Of a DNA stretch of 64,000 bases, positions 63,018-64,000 are shown in pieces. The stretch's first letter is position 1. Each line of letters opens with the position of its first letter. The notes beneath the pieces were generated by a model. That model saw only the letters and a list, made by a program, of their open reading frames with translations, did not search any database and was not told the origin of the DNA. Origin of the DNA: Geminisphaera colitermitum TAV2 (GTDB taxonomy: Bacteria; Verrucomicrobiota; Verrucomicrobiia; Opitutales; Opitutaceae); NCBI RefSeq assembly GCF_000171235.2, contig NZ_ABEA03000091.1, positions 1-64,000 of the forward strand, read 5' to 3'. The position numbers and the translations under genes were made by a program.

Positions 63018-64000
63018 TCACCGTCGTTCCGGCAGCGTCGTCCCCTCATGCCAGACCGGGCCGACGAGCATCATGCGCGGCGTCTCCGGCAAACCCAGCT
63101 TGTTGCGGTAAAGATTGTTCACCAGATGATCGACGGTGATCCTCGCCCGCTCCTCCACGTTCGTATAAATGCCCGTGTTCGTGCCGTCATGCGTGTGCAA
63201 ATTCACCTCCACGAGGCCCACATCCCGCGGTATTGACACCCCCAACTCCTTCAGGACCGGCAGACAATGCTGCAACGTCAGACCGTTCGACATCAGCATA
63301 TCGGGCTTCCAGCGAACGAACCACCTGCCAAACGCCTCCGCCAGCCTGTCCTCCTCTGCGATCAACGGCGGCACCCGTTGCAATCCGCGCATGTAATCGC
63401 ACGTCGCCAGAAAGCCCCCCCACCAGCGCTGCTGGGGTCTTTCAAACGTGCTCTTCATCAGGAAAAATCCCGGACGCCGATAACCCCGCGCCGCCAGCTT
63501 CTGCACCGCCAGTTGTGATCCGGCGAAATGATCCGAGTCCACCCGGTCAATCGCCGGATTGGTGACACTCGAACTCAAAGTCACCGCCGCGAAGTGCTCC
63601 CAGTTCAAATCGATGATTCTGCCGTCGGCGGAAGCGTGCTGGGGGGGCGGGAAAAACAGCCCGCGAATGTTGCGCGCATGCAACGCCCGCTCCAACCGCG
63701 TCGCGGCAGCAGCGCCACTGCCTCCATAGTCCGCGATCTCAAACGGCTCCAGTTTGAAACCCAACGCCTCCGCCTGCTCCGCGCCCGCCTTGAACATGCG
63801 GAGGACGTAAGGATTGTCGCGCAACTCCCGCCACTCCCCCCCCGCCTCCGACCGCGTGATGAACGCCAGAGTCCCCTGAAATCGCGCCGGATGCGCCTCC
63901 CGCCGCCGCTGCACAAACGCCACCACCAGAGGATTTGTCTGGTAGCCCATGCGTCGCGCCAGCGCCTGGATGCGTGCGCGTGTGGCCGGGGGCAGTTGCG
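63018..64000 (-). CDS. LacI-family regulator, 5' end outside window
   Basis: The frame runs off the right edge. The first visible residues (QLPPATRARIQALARRMGY) are the end of the LacI-type DNA-binding domain and hinge, so only the start of the HTH is missing. The sensor follows: LHARNIRGLFFPPPQHASA, QLAVQKLAARGYRRPGFFLM, MLMSNGLTLQHCLPVLKELG, IPRDVGLVEVNLH. About 327 residues are visible. It converges on the esterase-pseudopilin cassette and may also control genes beyond the window. Confidence 0.87.
   Translation of the reverse strand, partial: QLPPATRARIQALARRMGYQTNPLVVAFVQRRREAHPARFQGTLAFITRSEAGGEWRELRDNPYVLRMFKAGAEQAEALGFKLEPFEIADYGGSGAAAATRLERALHARNIRGLFFPPPQHASADGRIIDLNWEHFAAVTLSSSVTNPAIDRVDSDHFAGSQLAVQKLAARGYRRPGFFLMKSTFERPQQRWWGGFLATCDYMRGLQRVPPLIAEEDRLAEAFGRWFVRWKPDMLMSNGLTLQHCLPVLKELGVSIPRDVGLVEVNLHTHDGTNTGIYTNVEERARITVDHLVNNLYRNKLGLPETPRMMLVGPVWHEGTTLPERR

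Overview
This GC-rich window is a piece of a chromosome of the Verrucomicrobiota, most likely an Opitutaceae-like bacterium. That assignment is an inference. It rests on PEP-CTERM anchored beta-rich proteins, H-X9-DG type pseudopilins next to sugar-enzyme regulators, an SHD1-domain peptidase and a short ribosome hibernation factor beside an F-type ATP synthase operon. No rRNA, CRISPR array, insertion sequence with an intact transposase, or phage gene was found. One tRNA-Met(CAT) is present.

Layout. (1) 26-11092, minus strand: GntR/LacI-type regulator, pseudopilin, PEP-CTERM protein, secreted protein, then a chain of genes linked by ATGA stop-start overlaps that encode two clan-A-like glycoside hydrolases, ending near a second PEP-CTERM gene. 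(2) 11461-14821: YgjP-like metalloprotease, sugar isomerase-like protein, Gfo/Idh/MocA oxidoreductase, PanD. (3) 14948-21712: LacI regulator divergent from PEP-CTERM, pseudopilin and a 1096-residue glycoside hydrolase. (4) 21717-26406: AhcY, MetK, YmdB-like phosphodiesterase and a secreted helical protein. (5) 26607-35587: sialate O-acetylesterase-like protein, AraC regulator, PEP-CTERM protein, GH110-like beta-helix protein, pseudopilin, BNR sialidase-like protein, FAD oxidoreductase. (6) 35606-38565: C39-like peptidase, small lipoprotein, YugP-like membrane protease. (7) 38605-48038: pseudopilin, PEP-CTERM protein, pectate-lyase-fold protein, divergent GntR regulator, polysaccharide-lyase-like protein, aldo/keto reductase. 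(8) 48207-55377: complete ATP synthase operon atpBEFHAGDC with a four-helix-bundle gene inserted between atpG and atpD. (9) 55520-60321: TrmB, HPF, tRNA-Met, a long Cys/Met-metabolism PLP enzyme, exodeoxyribonuclease III. (10) 60422 to the right edge: acetyl-xylan-esterase-like protein, pseudopilin and a LacI regulator that runs off the window.

Two patterns stand out. First, the accessory regions repeat one module: a one-component sugar-type regulator, a single pseudopilin, usually a PEP-CTERM protein, and one or more secreted carbohydrate-active enzymes. Five regulators, five pseudopilins and five PEP-CTERM proteins occur. I propose that these are substrate-specific surface glycan-processing cassettes.

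Second, more than thirty uninterrupted C or G runs of 9 to 19 bases sit at gene junctions, in leaders and inside genes. At two of them (5791-5803 and 33668-33679), and at an 8-base run (26285-26292), a gene is split into two frames that would rejoin after a change of one base. Length-variable tracts switching these secreted proteins on and off is the main hypothesis. Homopolymer sequencing error is the main alternative.

Three families of REP/MITE-like inverted repeats also occupy intergenic gaps.
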